The notes: generated by a model from the sequence alone, not told the origin. A DNA stretch of 64,000 nt from Paenibacillus nanensis (GCF_003583765.1 NZ_QXQA01000001.1:62001-126000), one strand, 5' to 3'. Shown: positions 26,401 to 35,384, numbered from the stretch's first letter. Numbers and translations: made by a program.

Positions 26401-28353
26401 GTGTCATGGAAATGGGATTTCGGCGACAATAGTCCGATCAGCACCGAGCGGGAGCCGACGCATACGTTCCCGGGTCCAGGCACCTACCCAGTTACGCTTA
26501 CCGTAACGGATGCCGACGGTCAGTCGAACAGCTTTACGCTGGAGCAAACGGTAGAGCCTGTCGACTTCGAGGTCTGGCCGAAGAATAACAAGGAAGGCGA
26601 ATACGTAACCTTCATTAATACGACGGCAGGCGGGGACGCGGGCATCGTATCGAAAAACACGTGGGACTTCGGCGACAAATCGAACGCGACAGGCCAACCC
26701 ATGACCGTCGGTCATACTTATTCGGACAACGGCAGCTATAACGCGAAGCTGACGATGGTTACCAAAGACGGCAAGACCTATCAAGTGACGAAACCGGTAA
26801 CCATTGAAAATGTCGCGCCTACCGTTAATGCAGGCGTCGATGCAACTATTCTTGGCGGCCAAAGATATCAAGGAAATACAGTCCGTATGCAAGATCCGGG
26901 AAGAAATGAACAACTAATGTGCCACTGGGATTATGACGACGGAACAACCTCTACTTCTGTTGCGCCTTATTGCCAATTTGACCACACATATCCGGAGCTG
27001 GAGAAGGATGCGCCGGACCGCATTTATAACGCAACGCTAACGGTCACGGATAAAGACGGAGGAGTCGGGAAGGATACGGTCCAGATTACCGCTCGCGCGA
27101 AGCAGACGCCGAGGCAGATCGCGTTCTACACCTTTGACGGCAACTTCCAGGATTCCTCGGGCAACGGCAATCACGGAACGGAGACGATCGGCAAACCGAC
27201 ATTTGTAGAAGGCATTATCGGTCAGGCTGCGAAGTTCGACGGCCGAAGCGGCGTGCTTGTGCCGGACAGCGATTCGCTCGACCTGTCAGATTCCTTCAGC
27301 TTCTCAATGTGGATTTACAAAATAGATGGAGGCGGCCACTATGCGCCGATTCTATCCAAAGGCCATACCGCGGAATATGGGCCGTATTCCTTCCTGCATA
27401 ACTCAAGCGGCGATTCGCCGGGCATGCGTCTAGTGAGCGGCGACCGTTCAGGCTATACCCATCTGTTCCCGAATACGCCGATGCCGGATGAGGAATGGTA
27501 TATGGCTACCGTGACATGGGACGGCACAATGGCCAAATACTATATTAATGGCGAGTTCAAAGCGCAGCTTCCATGGAAAGGCGTCTTCGAGAATACGGAT
27601 TATAAGCTGACGATCGGCTTCGACCCGCCGGGAGCGACGGAATATTATAAGGGACTCATGGATGATTTCCGGATGTTCAACTATCCGCTCACCGAACAGG
27701 AGATCGAGCAGTTATACGAGCTGAAGGATCCGGACCCTGTCGACACGGTCGCGCCGGTGACGACGGCTGAAGCCTCGTCCGCAGCAGGAGCCGACCCGGC
27801 AACGAACTGGCACCGCGCTGACATTACGCTGACGCTGACGGCGACGGATGGGGTCAGCAGCGCAGCTCCTGAGGAGTATGTCTCCGGCGTCAAGCATATC
27901 GAATACCGCGTGAACGGCGGAGACTGGACCGTGTACACGAGTCCGATCGTCATTCAGCAGAACGGGGTCTATACGTACGAATACCGAAGCACCGACAATG
28001 CGGGGAACGTAGAGACCGCGAAGTCGATCGAGCTGAAGCTCGATAAGTCCGCGCCGGTTACGCTGTACCATTTTGACCCGATCTTTGCCCGCAACAACGC
28101 CGGTCAGATGTACATCAGCGGCTTTACGGTAACGCTGCGCGCATCCGATTCCGAGCCGGGCTCCGGCGTTGCGAAGACGCTATACCGGATTAACGGCGGA
28201 CAGTGGACCGCCTATACGGGACAGTTCCAGGTACACGCCGGAACAACGATGACGGTGGAATATTACAGCGTGGACCAAGCGGGAAATACGGAAGGGCCGA
28301 TGAATAAGATGGATTTCGTCCGAGGCGTGTTTACGGGAGCGGGATCATTTTAA
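23410..28353 (+). CDS. Very large secreted modular adhesion/carbohydrate-binding protein
   Basis: About 1650 residues with a signal peptide ending in ASA. In order: an unknown N-terminal domain of about 130 residues (WIWWTGEGDAYKTFGG...), a helical region, a PKD domain, an Ig-like region, a Big_1-type bacterial Ig domain, an OmpL47-type domain, a discoidin (F5/8C) domain, three more PKD domains (WDFGD cores), a LamG-like lectin domain (IAFYTFDGNFQDSSGNGNHG), and two final OmpL47-type repeats. No catalytic motif, SLH or LPXTG anchor is visible. Start is uncertain: the strong AAAGGGAG precedes ATT at 23419 by 8 bases; in-frame GTG 23410 and TTG 23344 lack good sites. Confidence 0.8.
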   Translation: MNDILRKKIAAALLSGALLLGAIFPGAASASTGLGQWIWWTGEGDAYKTFGGNTEIVIHTGKMQIIPHCPEGNPDGLNAWTDLFIVESGSLGILNDGDELKDVGGGDPNTVMSISSGIFISEPIGFTGPDGKIPPGEYAIVFDECQDGKYNALIDGVIDPAFKVEYTVGQVPPLDLTQLKEDAGKLAERWEKYREYADKLFKLQKAADAGRNPNEKFVDFLMRSGLQDPRTMALLQLANQAKHYKGIKDDPPDPDYKHLTPLGERPLIDFQDPAPLQIAMQTLANEAANEQAITRQMWTLLERYQGAQATGDVSWALTHGKALSDNIGLLLDQIQQTNTRINQFNQAFAKDSAALNEKAASLAELQQRVAASDFTEEELQAFASLGFTDSEIAQFKTDFLAMDFEFAKSAMLAEGSALIDTYNEFGPHLVAFSNHVVTLINQMLQDPTVPNDEPYADAGGPYSGREGSPITFSGASSTGKGGITAYEWDLDSDGAFDDAAGVSVTYTYTKPFIGLVGLKVTAANGKQAIHYAQIGVSDVNTVPAIVELSPPERQVEQHVGEAQVYGVTAVDLNNDPITIQWFVDGAAAEHEGPTFTYTPTTVGIHAIDALISDSNPLGGTVLASWTAKVVQQQPPASVSLAPESKTLSLGAVHTLQAKVLDKQGQPVAGTPVMLTVTGANPTSLTEKTDHNGVATFHYTGTNEGEDQIVAQVAGLTSNTAAAAWTTDDVTAPVTAATLSPSEPNGTGGYYRTPVTVTLTAEDAGSGIAETEYRVNGGGWQTYTAPFTYSEDGEYAISYRSTDHAGNVEADKQISFKIGASEKPQAFFNPVTAGKNVALLEEGASVAAVSSNYDSGHSAENMLKFSYHNPWATRSKDNQWVQIGLAGGESYLIDRIQIKPRTSYAEQRVKDFEIAVSDSTLDAKAFTTVITGTLANNGEQQEFLLPKPMKAKYILYRPLSAQGGGQIISTQQLKVKTGQIGGETVTFKDLSTDKNNDIVSWKWDFGDNSPISTEREPTHTFPGPGTYPVTLTVTDADGQSNSFTLEQTVEPVDFEVWPKNNKEGEYVTFINTTAGGDAGIVSKNTWDFGDKSNATGQPMTVGHTYSDNGSYNAKLTMVTKDGKTYQVTKPVTIENVAPTVNAGVDATILGGQRYQGNTVRMQDPGRNEQLMCHWDYDDGTTSTSVAPYCQFDHTYPELEKDAPDRIYNATLTVTDKDGGVGKDTVQITARAKQTPRQIAFYTFDGNFQDSSGNGNHGTETIGKPTFVEGIIGQAAKFDGRSGVLVPDSDSLDLSDSFSFSMWIYKIDGGGHYAPILSKGHTAEYGPYSFLHNSSGDSPGMRLVSGDRSGYTHLFPNTPMPDEEWYMATVTWDGTMAKYYINGEFKAQLPWKGVFENTDYKLTIGFDPPGATEYYKGLMDDFRMFNYPLTEQEIEQLYELKDPDPVDTVAPVTTAEASSAAGADPATNWHRADITLTLTATDGVSSAAPEEYVSGVKHIEYRVNGGDWTVYTSPIVIQQNGVYTYEYRSTDNAGNVETAKSIELKLDKSAPVTLYHFDPIFARNNAGQMYISGFTVTLRASDSEPGSGVAKTLYRINGGQWTAYTGQFQVHAGTTMTVEYYSVDQAGNTEGPMNKMDFVRGVFTGAGSF

Positions 28354-28374
28354 CGAAAGGAGGGGAAAACGTTC

Positions 28375-28527
28375 ATGGAACGGAAGGAGCAGACCGCCTT
28401 GCTGGCGAGGAAGCCGTGGGTCAAACCGGAGCTGGAGACGCTCTCGATTCGGGATACGGAGTATTGGCAATTCGTCTATAATCCGGAGACGGGCTTTTGG
28501 CAATCGGTATGGGTGAATGAGAGTTAA
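28375..28527 (+). CDS. Orphan 50-residue peptide with lasso-precursor-like leader
   Basis: ATG 28375 follows a strong AAAGGAGGGG by 8 bases and lies 21 bases after the giant secreted protein, ahead of a terminator, so the two probably form one transcript. The middle of the peptide, KPWVKPELETLSIRDT, resembles leader peptides of paeninodin-type lasso precursors (K/Y-x2-P-x-L-x2-L-x4-T). The tail is rich in Trp, Tyr and Phe (EYWQFVYNPETGFWQ). No lasso cyclase, protease or RRE gene is in the window. It may be an orphan RiPP precursor or a small protein serving the upstream gene. Confidence 0.6.
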   Translation: MERKEQTALLARKPWVKPELETLSIRDTEYWQFVYNPETGFWQSVWVNES

Positions 28528-28538
28528 AGGATAGGATG

Positions 28539-28576
28539 GAAGGCGTTCTCCTGCATGCAGGGGGCGCCTTTTCCTT
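28539..28576 (+). terminator. Terminator after the small peptide
   Basis: AAGGCGTTCTC pairs, with some G-T, with GGGGGCGCCTT around a CTGCATGCA loop, then TTTTCCTTTT. It rules out starting the next gene at 28555. Confidence 0.7.
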
Positions 28577-28647
28577 TTGCCGTAGTATGCGCACCTTGCG
28601 GATGGGGAAAAATGGGGATATCTCTCGATCGGTTAGGAGTGCGGCTG

Positions 28648-29100
28648 GTGGGATTCGTCCTTATTTTTGTGCTGACATGGTTAGCGGTGTTTATTATTTA
28701 TGGCATGTATAAAAAGCTGTCGGTCCTTGAGAACACGTTCGTGTATCTCGTGGTGCTCACCCTCGGCATCAATATAGCCTGGATCGTGGCGGAAGAGCTG
28801 AAGCTGATATCAATCACAAAGGATGGGCTGCTGTTTACGGGGTATGTGTTACACAGGAGCGTGCTGATCCCGTTTATCTATGTTATTTTGATGAACTTAG
28901 TGTTTCGCTTCCAGTCGGTCGCGGGAAGGCTGTTATGCGCAGGCGGAGCTCTGGTGCTGTTGCTGGCGCTCGACGGCGTCATGCTTGCCTATGAGGTCAT
29001 CCGCTATTTGAAGTGGAACCTCTGGCTGGAAGCAATCGAAATTGTGGCCCTGCAGCTGGCGACCTATTTGCTGCTGCGCTTGTATCGAAAAGCTGCTTAA
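28648..29100 (+). CDS. Membrane cassette protein A (copy 2)
   Basis: 150 residues from GTG 28648, with TAGGAG 8 bases upstream; ATG 28612 is a possible longer start. Five hydrophobic helices. It is the counterpart of the protein at 14332-14805: similar length, helix order, a K-K-L-S motif after helix 1 and an LHRSVLIPFIYVI segment matching LHNDFIVPFVLL. It precedes cassette protein B by 15 bases, the same order as copy 1. Function unknown. Confidence 0.7.
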   Translation: MGFVLIFVLTWLAVFIIYGMYKKLSVLENTFVYLVVLTLGINIAWIVAEELKLISITKDGLLFTGYVLHRSVLIPFIYVILMNLVFRFQSVAGRLLCAGGALVLLLALDGVMLAYEVIRYLKWNLWLEAIEIVALQLATYLLLRLYRKAA

Positions 29101-29115
29101 TATGGAGGCAAAAGC

Positions 29116-29631
29116 GTGATTTTATGGGAGCATTTTGACCGAAACGAATGGTACATTATGGCGATGCTGATCCTTACATACGGGGCAGTTCTTCTGCTGC
29201 CGAAGCGGGTCGAGGCCAAATGGCGCATTCTTGCTTTGGTGTGGGGATTTGCGAGCTCGACCTTTTTCGATTTTACGATCGGCGGGGGATTGATCGATTT
29301 CTACGTTGTGAACGATTCGGACCGGTATGAATTGACCGACCTGCTGGTCTACATTCTATTTGCGACGTTCGCTTATTTCTTCATCTACTTCTACGAGGTG
29401 TTGAAAATCGGAAAAAAGACGCTCGTTTATTATATCGTCGGCTGGACGATCGTAGCTTTCGCTATGCAGTGGGTGTCCGAATGGATGAGACTGACCGACT
29501 ATCAAAGAGGCTACAAGATGGAATATAACATCGTGGTGTTCCTTGTGATCCAGACGATAACGGGGCTTTACTACAACCGGTTCAGATCGGACAGAAGCAG
29601 ACGGTATGACGGAGCGCCTTACGGCCAGTAA
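29116..29631 (+). CDS. Membrane cassette protein B (copy 2)
   Basis: 171 residues, identical in length to copy 1 at 13817-14332, from GTG behind GGAGG. Five helices. Matching positions include the FDRNEWYIM start, LLPK, the FFDFTI/IFDHTL segment, DFYVVNDSDRYE, FIYFYEVLKI, EW and YQRGYKMEYNI. The cassette has been duplicated or acquired twice. No enzyme motif is visible. Confidence 0.75.
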   Translation: MILWEHFDRNEWYIMAMLILTYGAVLLLPKRVEAKWRILALVWGFASSTFFDFTIGGGLIDFYVVNDSDRYELTDLLVYILFATFAYFFIYFYEVLKIGKKTLVYYIVGWTIVAFAMQWVSEWMRLTDYQRGYKMEYNIVVFLVIQTITGLYYNRFRSDRSRRYDGAPYGQ

Positions 29632-29650
29632 AAAGGAAGCATAGAAGCGA

Positions 29651-29680
29651 ACAGGGATCCTGCGAGGGATCCCTGTTTTT
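29651..29680. terminator. Bidirectional terminator
   Basis: ACAGGGATCC/GGATCCCTGT with T6 on the plus strand; it separates the cassette from the convergent ars operon. Confidence 0.9.
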
Positions 29681-29702
29681 TGCGCGGCCGCAGCAGCCGG
29701 CC

Positions 29703-30128
29703 TTATTTGCCCGTCTTCACGAATTCGCGGATACGGTCCTTGATCGCGTCCCGAACTTCACGGAATTTCGCCGTAATTTCCTCTTCCGTCCCGGCTGCCT
29801 TGGCAGGGTCGTCGAAGCCCCAATGCCATTTCACGACGTTTCGGTTCGTGATAACGGGGCAGTGCTCATCCGCATGGCCGCATAGCGTAATGACATAATC
29901 GGCGCGGTTCAACATCTCGGGATCGATGACATCGGAAGTGTGGCTGCTGATGTCGATGCCGGCTTCCTGCATCGCCGCCACTGCGCGGGGATTCAGGCCA
30001 TGCGCTTCAAGACCGGCGCTTCGCACCTCGTATTGATCGCCGCCGAGCGCCTTCAGAAAGCCGTCCGCGATTTGGCTGCGGCAGGAGTTGCCGGTACAGA
30101 GGAAGTAGACGAGCGGTTTGTTGTTCAT
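29703..30128 (-). CDS. arsC: Arsenate reductase, thioredoxin-coupled
   Basis: 141 residues of the low-molecular-weight phosphatase-like ArsC family. The N-terminal P-loop CTGNSCRS carries the nucleophile Cys. The later Cys pair in [12 protein letters not shown] would relay the disulfide to thioredoxin. It reduces arsenate to arsenite for export by ArsB. Last gene of arsRBC; 15 bases separate it from arsB. Confidence 0.93.
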   Translation of the reverse strand: MNNKPLVYFLCTGNSCRSQIADGFLKALGGDQYEVRSAGLEAHGLNPRAVAAMQEAGIDISSHTSDVIDPEMLNRADYVITLCGHADEHCPVITNRNVVKWHWGFDDPAKAAGTEEEITAKFREVRDAIKDRIREFVKTGK

Positions 30129-30143
30129 GGTTCAAGCTCCTTT

Positions 30144-31439
30144 TTATGATGAAATGATCCATAACCAGAGGTAAAGTCCGCAAAGCGTGATGAACAGCGT
30201 CGGTACCGTTAAAATGATGCCGACTTTGAAATAGTAGCCCCACTTGATCTTGACGCCCTTTTGGGACAACACATGGAGCCACAGCAAGGTGGCCAGCGAG
30301 CCGATCGGCGTTATCTTCGGTCCTAGATCGGAGCCGATCACATTCGCGTATATCAGCGATTCCCGAATGACGCCTTCGGTTGCAGTCGCTTTAATGGCGA
30401 GCGCATCGATCATGACGGTCGGCAAGTTATTCATGACGGAGGAGAGGATCGCCGCGATGAAGCCCGCTCCAATTGTGGAGATGAATAAGCCTTGCTCGCT
30501 TACCCAGCCGAATAGCTTGCCGAGCTCGTCGGTCAAGCCGACATTGCGCAGCCCGTATACAACGACGTACATCCCGATTGAGAAAATAACGACTGTCCAC
30601 GGCGCGCCTTTGACCAGCTTCCACGTATGAATCGCCTCGCTCCGTCTGGCGAGCAGCAGGAATAGAAGGGCGGCGGCGCCGACAATAAAGGATACCGGGA
30701 CCGCGATAAATTCACTGAGCATATAAGCGACAAGCAGTACGCCCAGCACGATCCAGGAGATGCGGAACAGCCGGACGTCCTTGATCGCTTCCATCGGCTC
30801 CTTCAGCTGCATCGCCTCGTAGCGGATGGGGATGTTCCTGCGGAAATACAGGTACAGCACCAAAAGGCTGGCGGCAATCGCGAACAGAGTCGGCACAAGC
30901 ATGCGGCTGGCATATTCCACGAACGAGATCGAGAAGAAGTCCGCCGATACGATGTTGACCAGATTGCTGATAATGAAGGGAAGCGACGCCGTATCCGATA
31001 TAAATCCGCTGGCCATGACAAAAGGCAGGATGTACCGGTCATCCAGCTTCAGCGCCCGGACCATCGCCAGCACGATCGGCGTTAGGATCAGCGCAGCGCC
31101 GTCGTTGGCGAAAAAGGCGGTGACAGCGGCCCCGAGCAATATGACATACACGTACATCAGCCGGCCGTTGCCGCCGGCGATCCGCGCCATATGCAGCGCC
31201 GACCATTCGAAAAATCCGATCTCATCGAGCACTAATGAAATAAGAATAATACCGACGAATGCAAGAGTTGCATTCCATACGATCTGGGTGACGTCCCACA
31301 CGTCCGCGAAGCTGACGACGCCGCATAGAAGCGCGATCACCGCGCCTGCCGATGCGGACCAGCCGATGCTGAGGCCCTTGGGCTGCCAGATGACAAACGT
31401 TAACGTCACGACAAAAATAAGAATAGCGAGCGCGAGCAT
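30144..31439 (-). CDS. arsB: Arsenite efflux transporter ArsB
   Basis: 431 residues, about twelve helices. ArsB/NhaD-type motifs include [42 protein letters not shown] and [17 protein letters not shown] near the C-terminus, and [21 protein letters not shown]. It exports arsenite or antimonite across the membrane, driven by the proton motive force or by an ArsA elsewhere. It lies between arsR and arsC on the minus strand. Confidence 0.93.
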   Translation of the reverse strand: MLALAILIFVVTLTFVIWQPKGLSIGWSASAGAVIALLCGVVSFADVWDVTQIVWNATLAFVGIILISLVLDEIGFFEWSALHMARIAGGNGRLMYVYVILLGAAVTAFFANDGAALILTPIVLAMVRALKLDDRYILPFVMASGFISDTASLPFIISNLVNIVSADFFSISFVEYASRMLVPTLFAIAASLLVLYLYFRRNIPIRYEAMQLKEPMEAIKDVRLFRISWIVLGVLLVAYMLSEFIAVPVSFIVGAAALLFLLLARRSEAIHTWKLVKGAPWTVVIFSIGMYVVVYGLRNVGLTDELGKLFGWVSEQGLFISTIGAGFIAAILSSVMNNLPTVMIDALAIKATATEGVIRESLIYANVIGSDLGPKITPIGSLATLLWLHVLSQKGVKIKWGYYFKVGIILTVPTLFITLCGLYLWLWIISS

Positions 31440-31451
31440 AGTTCCTCCTGA

Positions 31452-31766
31452 TTAATCACATGATGGATTCGTTCGAGCGGCAAGCTTGTTTTTCATCGAA
31501 GGCAGCTGGTCCAGCACGGGCTGCAAGTACGGCTTGTCCTCGAGGTTTAAGGCATAATAGCTCCACTGGCTGCGCTTCGTCTCCCGAACAAGTCCCCCCG
31601 TCTTCAGCTTCCTTAGATGCTGGCTGACATTCGGCTGCGTCGTCTCCAGCAGCTCCACTATGTCGCATACGCACATTTCCCGTTCCTTTAGGTAAGCCAG
31701 AATCGTAAGCCTTGTTTTATCCGACAGCAGCTTCATCGCTTCCGCTAACTGGTCAAGCTTGTTCAT
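31452..31766 (-). CDS. arsR: ArsR family metalloregulator
   Basis: 104 residues from ATG 31766, preceded by GAAAGGAG on the minus strand; a longer frame to 31805 lacks such a site. Winged-helix ArsR core with recognition helix TTQPNVSQHLRKLKTGGLV. The Cys pair in EMCVCDIVELL is the usual As(III)-binding site. It should repress arsRBC through the palindrome at 31816-31839 until arsenite binds. Confidence 0.92.
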   Translation of the reverse strand: MNKLDQLAEAMKLLSDKTRLTILAYLKEREMCVCDIVELLETTQPNVSQHLRKLKTGGLVRETKRSQWSYYALNLEDKPYLQPVLDQLPSMKNKLAARTNPSCD

Positions 31767-31815
31767 GGGCGCGCTCCTTTCAAGGTTGATGGGGGCGGGG
31801 GGCATAACGGAAATA

Positions 31816-31839
31816 TTATATAACCGGATTGTTATATAA
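31816..31839. promoter_or_regulatory. ArsR operator
   Basis: Perfect 9-base inverted repeat TTATATAAC/GTTATATAA with a 6-base spacer, 50 bases before arsR. The AT-rich arms could double as promoter elements. Confidence 0.7.
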
Positions 31840-31958
31840 GTAAATGATTATATTTGATTGGGTTGATCGGGCAACGTTTAAGGTGGATTTAAGTTAGCGG
31901 ATCTAGAATGAGGGGGAAGGTTCGGACCGGTAGAGACCGCTTCAGGAGGAGTATACAT

Positions 31959-33671
31959 ATGAAACTTAAATTTAGAATGACGATAGGGAAGAAGCTGAGC
32001 GCAGGATGTTTTATTATCGTGCTGCTTATTATCGTAATGGGGGCGGTCGTGAACGCCAAAATGATCACCATAGGCGAGCATGCCAAAGCAATTCAAACCG
32101 TATCGCTTCCAAGCGTGCAGCTGTTGGGCGAAATGAAGGCGGACTTAATTGATATTGAGAGATTGGCATTGCGATACATCAAAGAGTCGGATACAGCGGA
32201 GAAGGCGGAGCTTGAAACTCGGATGAATGAAACCATTGAGCATTTAATGGCTGTTCAGTCGGAGTATGAATCGCTTATCGAAGGAGATGAGCAGCAGGCA
32301 AGCTTCAATTCGCTTCTGGAGCAGGAGCAGGTAATGGGGGCGCTGACGGCGGAGCTGACGCAAGCGGGAAATAACAACGATAGCGCCGCAGTCGAGCGTG
32401 TTATGGGGGAGCTGGAGGAGCCGTTCGAGGCAACGCAGCAACTCATCCATCAATTGCTGGAGGCCGCCGGCGCGGAGTCGGCCGCAGCTCTTGACGATAC
32501 GATGATGCTGTATGATCTCAGCTTGAAGGATACACAATGGTTAACGATTGCCGCGATCGCGGCGGGGGTGATCATATCCGTCATCATGACGAGAATGATC
32601 GCAAGACCGATCGTTCGCCTGTCATCCGCCGCGAAGCGGATCGCCGGGGGAGACCTGACGGTCGATGTCGTTCAAGTAAAAGGTAACGACGAGCTGCGGG
32701 ATCTGGCGGCTGCCTTCCAAGACATGGCGGCGAATTTGAGGTCGCTGATCCGGACGGTTGATTCGAAGGCGTCGCAGGTTGCCGGCTCTGCGCAAGAGCT
32801 GTCCGTCAGCTCGGAGTATATCCGCAGCGCGACAGAGCATATCGCAGGCACGGTCGAGCGGGTGGCCGAAGGCTCGGAACGGCAGTCCCGCAGCATTGAG
32901 GAAAGCAGCGCCGCCGTACGCGAAATGGCTGCAGGCATGCGCCACATCGCGGCCAACGCCGAAGGGGCGACGACGCTTGCCGTGCAGGCCTCGAGTCTAG
33001 CGGCGGATGGCCGGCACACCATCGTGGCGACGGTCAAGCAGATGAGCGCCATTAGCGATACCGTAGGCGGACTCGCCGCCTCCATTCAAGGGTTAAGCGA
33101 GCGGTCGGAGAATATCGAGCATATTGTGGCCGTCATTACAGAGATCGCCAGCCAGACGAACCTGCTTGCTCTGAATGCGGCCATCGAAGCGGCGCGGGTC
33201 GGCGAGCACGGCCAAGGCTTCGCCGTTGTAGCGCATGAAGTGCGCAAGCTGGCGGAACGTTCCGCCGAGTCGGCGAAACAAATCTCGGAGCTAGCCGGTA
33301 CGATCCGCAGTGAAACGAAGCAAGTCGTGCAGTGGATGGAAGCGGGCTCGGAGGAAGTGACGGCAGGCATCCAATCCGTACACCAAGCCGGCTATGCCTT
33401 CGAGCAGATCCAGCAGGCGGTTGACGAGGTGAAGGACGGCATCCAAGAAGTAACCGCAGCCACGGAGCAGATGTCGGCAAGCACGGATCAGGTCGCGCAG
33501 TCGTTCGAAGTCATCTCGACGATTGCGGAAACTACGTTCAAGGAGACCGAGCAAGTGACCTCATCCGTCCAGGAGCAGCTGTCCTCGATGGAGCAGATCA
33601 CTTCGTTCACGGCCGATTTGGCGGAAATGTCCGCGGAGCTGCAGGGGGAGATTGGACGGTTTAGGGCGTAG
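31959..33671 (+). CDS. Methyl-accepting chemotaxis protein
   Basis: 570 residues from ATG 31959 behind AGGAGGAG. Helix 1 (about 14-34), an extracellular four-helix-bundle-type sensor of about 150 residues, helix 2 (about 190-210), a HAMP domain ([19 protein letters not shown]) and a long cytoplasmic coiled coil. The signalling tip is complete: [20 protein letters not shown], then [18 protein letters not shown]. It senses an unknown small molecule and controls CheA. It stands alone, next to but divergent from arsR; an ArsR link is only positional. Confidence 0.9.
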   Translation: MKLKFRMTIGKKLSAGCFIIVLLIIVMGAVVNAKMITIGEHAKAIQTVSLPSVQLLGEMKADLIDIERLALRYIKESDTAEKAELETRMNETIEHLMAVQSEYESLIEGDEQQASFNSLLEQEQVMGALTAELTQAGNNNDSAAVERVMGELEEPFEATQQLIHQLLEAAGAESAAALDDTMMLYDLSLKDTQWLTIAAIAAGVIISVIMTRMIARPIVRLSSAAKRIAGGDLTVDVVQVKGNDELRDLAAAFQDMAANLRSLIRTVDSKASQVAGSAQELSVSSEYIRSATEHIAGTVERVAEGSERQSRSIEESSAAVREMAAGMRHIAANAEGATTLAVQASSLAADGRHTIVATVKQMSAISDTVGGLAASIQGLSERSENIEHIVAVITEIASQTNLLALNAAIEAARVGEHGQGFAVVAHEVRKLAERSAESAKQISELAGTIRSETKQVVQWMEAGSEEVTAGIQSVHQAGYAFEQIQQAVDEVKDGIQEVTAATEQMSASTDQVAQSFEVISTIAETTFKETEQVTSSVQEQLSSMEQITSFTADLAEMSAELQGEIGRFRA

Positions 33672-33747
33672 GGGAAATTGATACGAAATAGTTGCCTAAT
33701 CCTAGAAAACGAGCTATATTAATCGTAATAAACACTAACGGTGAAGC

Positions 33748-33794
33748 ACACCCAAATGATACGTCGTCGACGTTTCGTTTGGGTGTTTTGTTTT
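33748..33794 (+). terminator. Terminator after the chemotaxis receptor
   Basis: ACACCCAAA/TTTGGGTGT arms enclose an inner ACGTCG.CGACGT palindrome; a T-rich tail follows. Confidence 0.85.
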
Positions 33795-33820
33795 GCCCGG
33801 TAAAATGAGGAGGATTAGCG

Positions 33821-34669
33821 ATGAATGCAGTTCGGCTGTACGACACCCCTGAGCAATTCGCGGAAATGATGGTGAACCAATTGAGGAGCAGTATGGGGGC
33901 TCTTGTAAAGCAAACAGAGGGAGAAGCGCTGCTGCTCAAGGTTTCATTGGACGCTGGAAAGCCAGAGGAGGAGCTTACGATCAGCCTGCATGACACCTAC
34001 CGAAGCTATATGGCCAGCGGTGATTTGAATGCGGCGGTGGACTATTTAAACCAGATTGTCAAAACGTCATCGTACATGCAGCGATACCAGGAGGAGATGT
34101 GCAAGCTTGACGCTTCCTATCTGTTCCCTGCTGTCCGTGACGAACGCTATGTAACGGAAGCGGGACGGGATATGGAGTTTCTGTCCGATCCGTTCTTGCC
34201 GGGATTGCGAATCATTTATTTAGAGATTAAAGGCGGCGTAACGAAGATCGTAAATAAAAGCATGTTGGAGCGGAATCCACGGCTTAGTGAGGAGAAAATG
34301 AGGCGTCTCGCCTACCGCAACTTGCGAGCTGCAGGATGGCAAAAGCCGCGCATATCGTTGACGAGCCCGTTCTGCAAATCATGCACCATTGAAATCTATT
34401 CCGAACCGCCGCATCCTATCGATTATCAGTTCTCGATGCCGGAGTGGAGGTCGCTATACTTGCCGGATAATTACGTCATCGCCTATACGAACAGGCAGTA
34501 TATGATGCTCTTGCGTTCCTATGAACCGATGGATTCAGAGGCCCAGGTCAAGCGTCTCGTCCAGAAGTCCAAATTCAGCGAAATCGTCAAGAGAAGCTTT
34601 CATGTGATGCCGAATCCGGTATCCGTGAACATGTATTGGGTTCATAAAGGAAAAACGGTACAGCTTTAG
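33821..34669 (+). CDS. DUF1444 (YtpQ)-like protein
   Basis: 282 soluble residues behind GAGGAGGATTAG. The order of segments fits the DUF1444/UPF0354 family (YtpQ of Bacillus): a central LDASYLFPAVRDERYV, then NLRAAGWQKPRI, and a late DNYVIAYTNRQYMMLL, in which the protein is normally described as binding or processing nothing yet known. The match is by remembered pattern and length only. The gene appears monocistronic; the next gene is 72 bases away. Confidence 0.5.
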   Translation: MNAVRLYDTPEQFAEMMVNQLRSSMGALVKQTEGEALLLKVSLDAGKPEEELTISLHDTYRSYMASGDLNAAVDYLNQIVKTSSYMQRYQEEMCKLDASYLFPAVRDERYVTEAGRDMEFLSDPFLPGLRIIYLEIKGGVTKIVNKSMLERNPRLSEEKMRRLAYRNLRAAGWQKPRISLTSPFCKSCTIEIYSEPPHPIDYQFSMPEWRSLYLPDNYVIAYTNRQYMMLLRSYEPMDSEAQVKRLVQKSKFSEIVKRSFHVMPNPVSVNMYWVHKGKTVQL

Positions 34670-34741
34670 GTTTTTCAGGTCTTTGTCTGAACCTCATGGT
34701 GAGGATATAATGGAGGATATTAATGACTTCGAGGTGTTTAC

Positions 34742-35299
34742 GTGAGAGTCTTCCTTATATTCATCTACCTAGCGGCCATCACAGTCGCAAACGTTCTAAC
34801 CGCAACTCTTGCTCCGCTGAGCGTTGGGCCGTTTATCGTTCCGGTCGGAACTTTTTTCATCGGCGTTACGTTTATCTTTCGGGATCTCGTGCAAAATGCG
34901 ATTGGAAGGAAACGTACTTACTATGTTATTGGTCTGGCTCTGCTGCTGTCCGCGCTGACCTCCTTAGCTCTAGGGGATACGTTGTGGATTGTATGCGCAT
35001 CGGCGATCACGTTTCTCTTTTCAGAGACCACGGATACCGAAATCTATACACGACTGAAGCTGCCTATGTCGTTAAGAGTATTCTATAGCGGCATTGTTGG
35101 CGGGGTTCTGGACAGCGCCGTCTTCGTACTAATAGGACTGTCTCCATTGGGCGCAAATTTCTTGCCGTGGGATGCAGTGGTGTATGCGATATTAGGCCAA
35201 GTTATCGTGAAGACGATACTGCAGTCCATTGGGGCGTTGGTTATAGGGGTTGTGGAGAGAAGAAAACATCAATTGAACGGTGAAAGACAGGGCGCTTAG
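34742..35299 (+). CDS. VUT family transporter
   Basis: 185 residues from GTG 34742. Six hydrophobic helices. The family signature of queuosine-precursor-type vitamin uptake transporters (VUT/YhhQ) is seen in ANVLTATLAPL, FIVPVGTFFIGVTFIFRDLVQNAIGRK and GVLDSAVFVLIG. The substrate is uncertain. A short hairpin in the leader (34669-34695) does not match a preQ1 riboswitch. Confidence 0.8.
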   Translation: MRVFLIFIYLAAITVANVLTATLAPLSVGPFIVPVGTFFIGVTFIFRDLVQNAIGRKRTYYVIGLALLLSALTSLALGDTLWIVCASAITFLFSETTDTEIYTRLKLPMSLRVFYSGIVGGVLDSAVFVLIGLSPLGANFLPWDAVVYAILGQVIVKTILQSIGALVIGVVERRKHQLNGERQGA

Positions 35300-35318
35300 A
35301 GGGCGTCCTTTTTTTTTG
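35289..35318 (+). terminator. Terminator overlapping the VUT stop codon
   Basis: AGGGCGC/GCGTCCT (one G-T pair) followed by a run of ten T; the TAG stop lies in the loop. This marks the left edge of the accessory island. Confidence 0.85.
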
Positions 35319-35384
35319 TTGGTGTTAAAGTTCGCCTCGTGAAAAGTGTAGGTTGACGATTTAGGGGGTGGCGAATACCATTAA

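Noticed and set aside
28555-28647. Upstream ATG start for membrane cassette protein A
   Set aside because: It lies inside the terminator hairpin and adds a non-hydrophobic tail absent from copy 1.
30826-31455. 209-codon plus-strand frame inside arsB
   Set aside because: Antisense to a clear ArsB coding sequence; composition is typical of a shadow frame.
31908-31958. Longer start for the chemotaxis receptor
   Set aside because: No ribosome binding site; AGGAGGAG directly precedes the ATG at 31959.
34669-34741. Possible preQ1 riboswitch before the VUT transporter
   Set aside because: There is a small hairpin, but the conserved preQ1 core and pseudoknot tail are not present.
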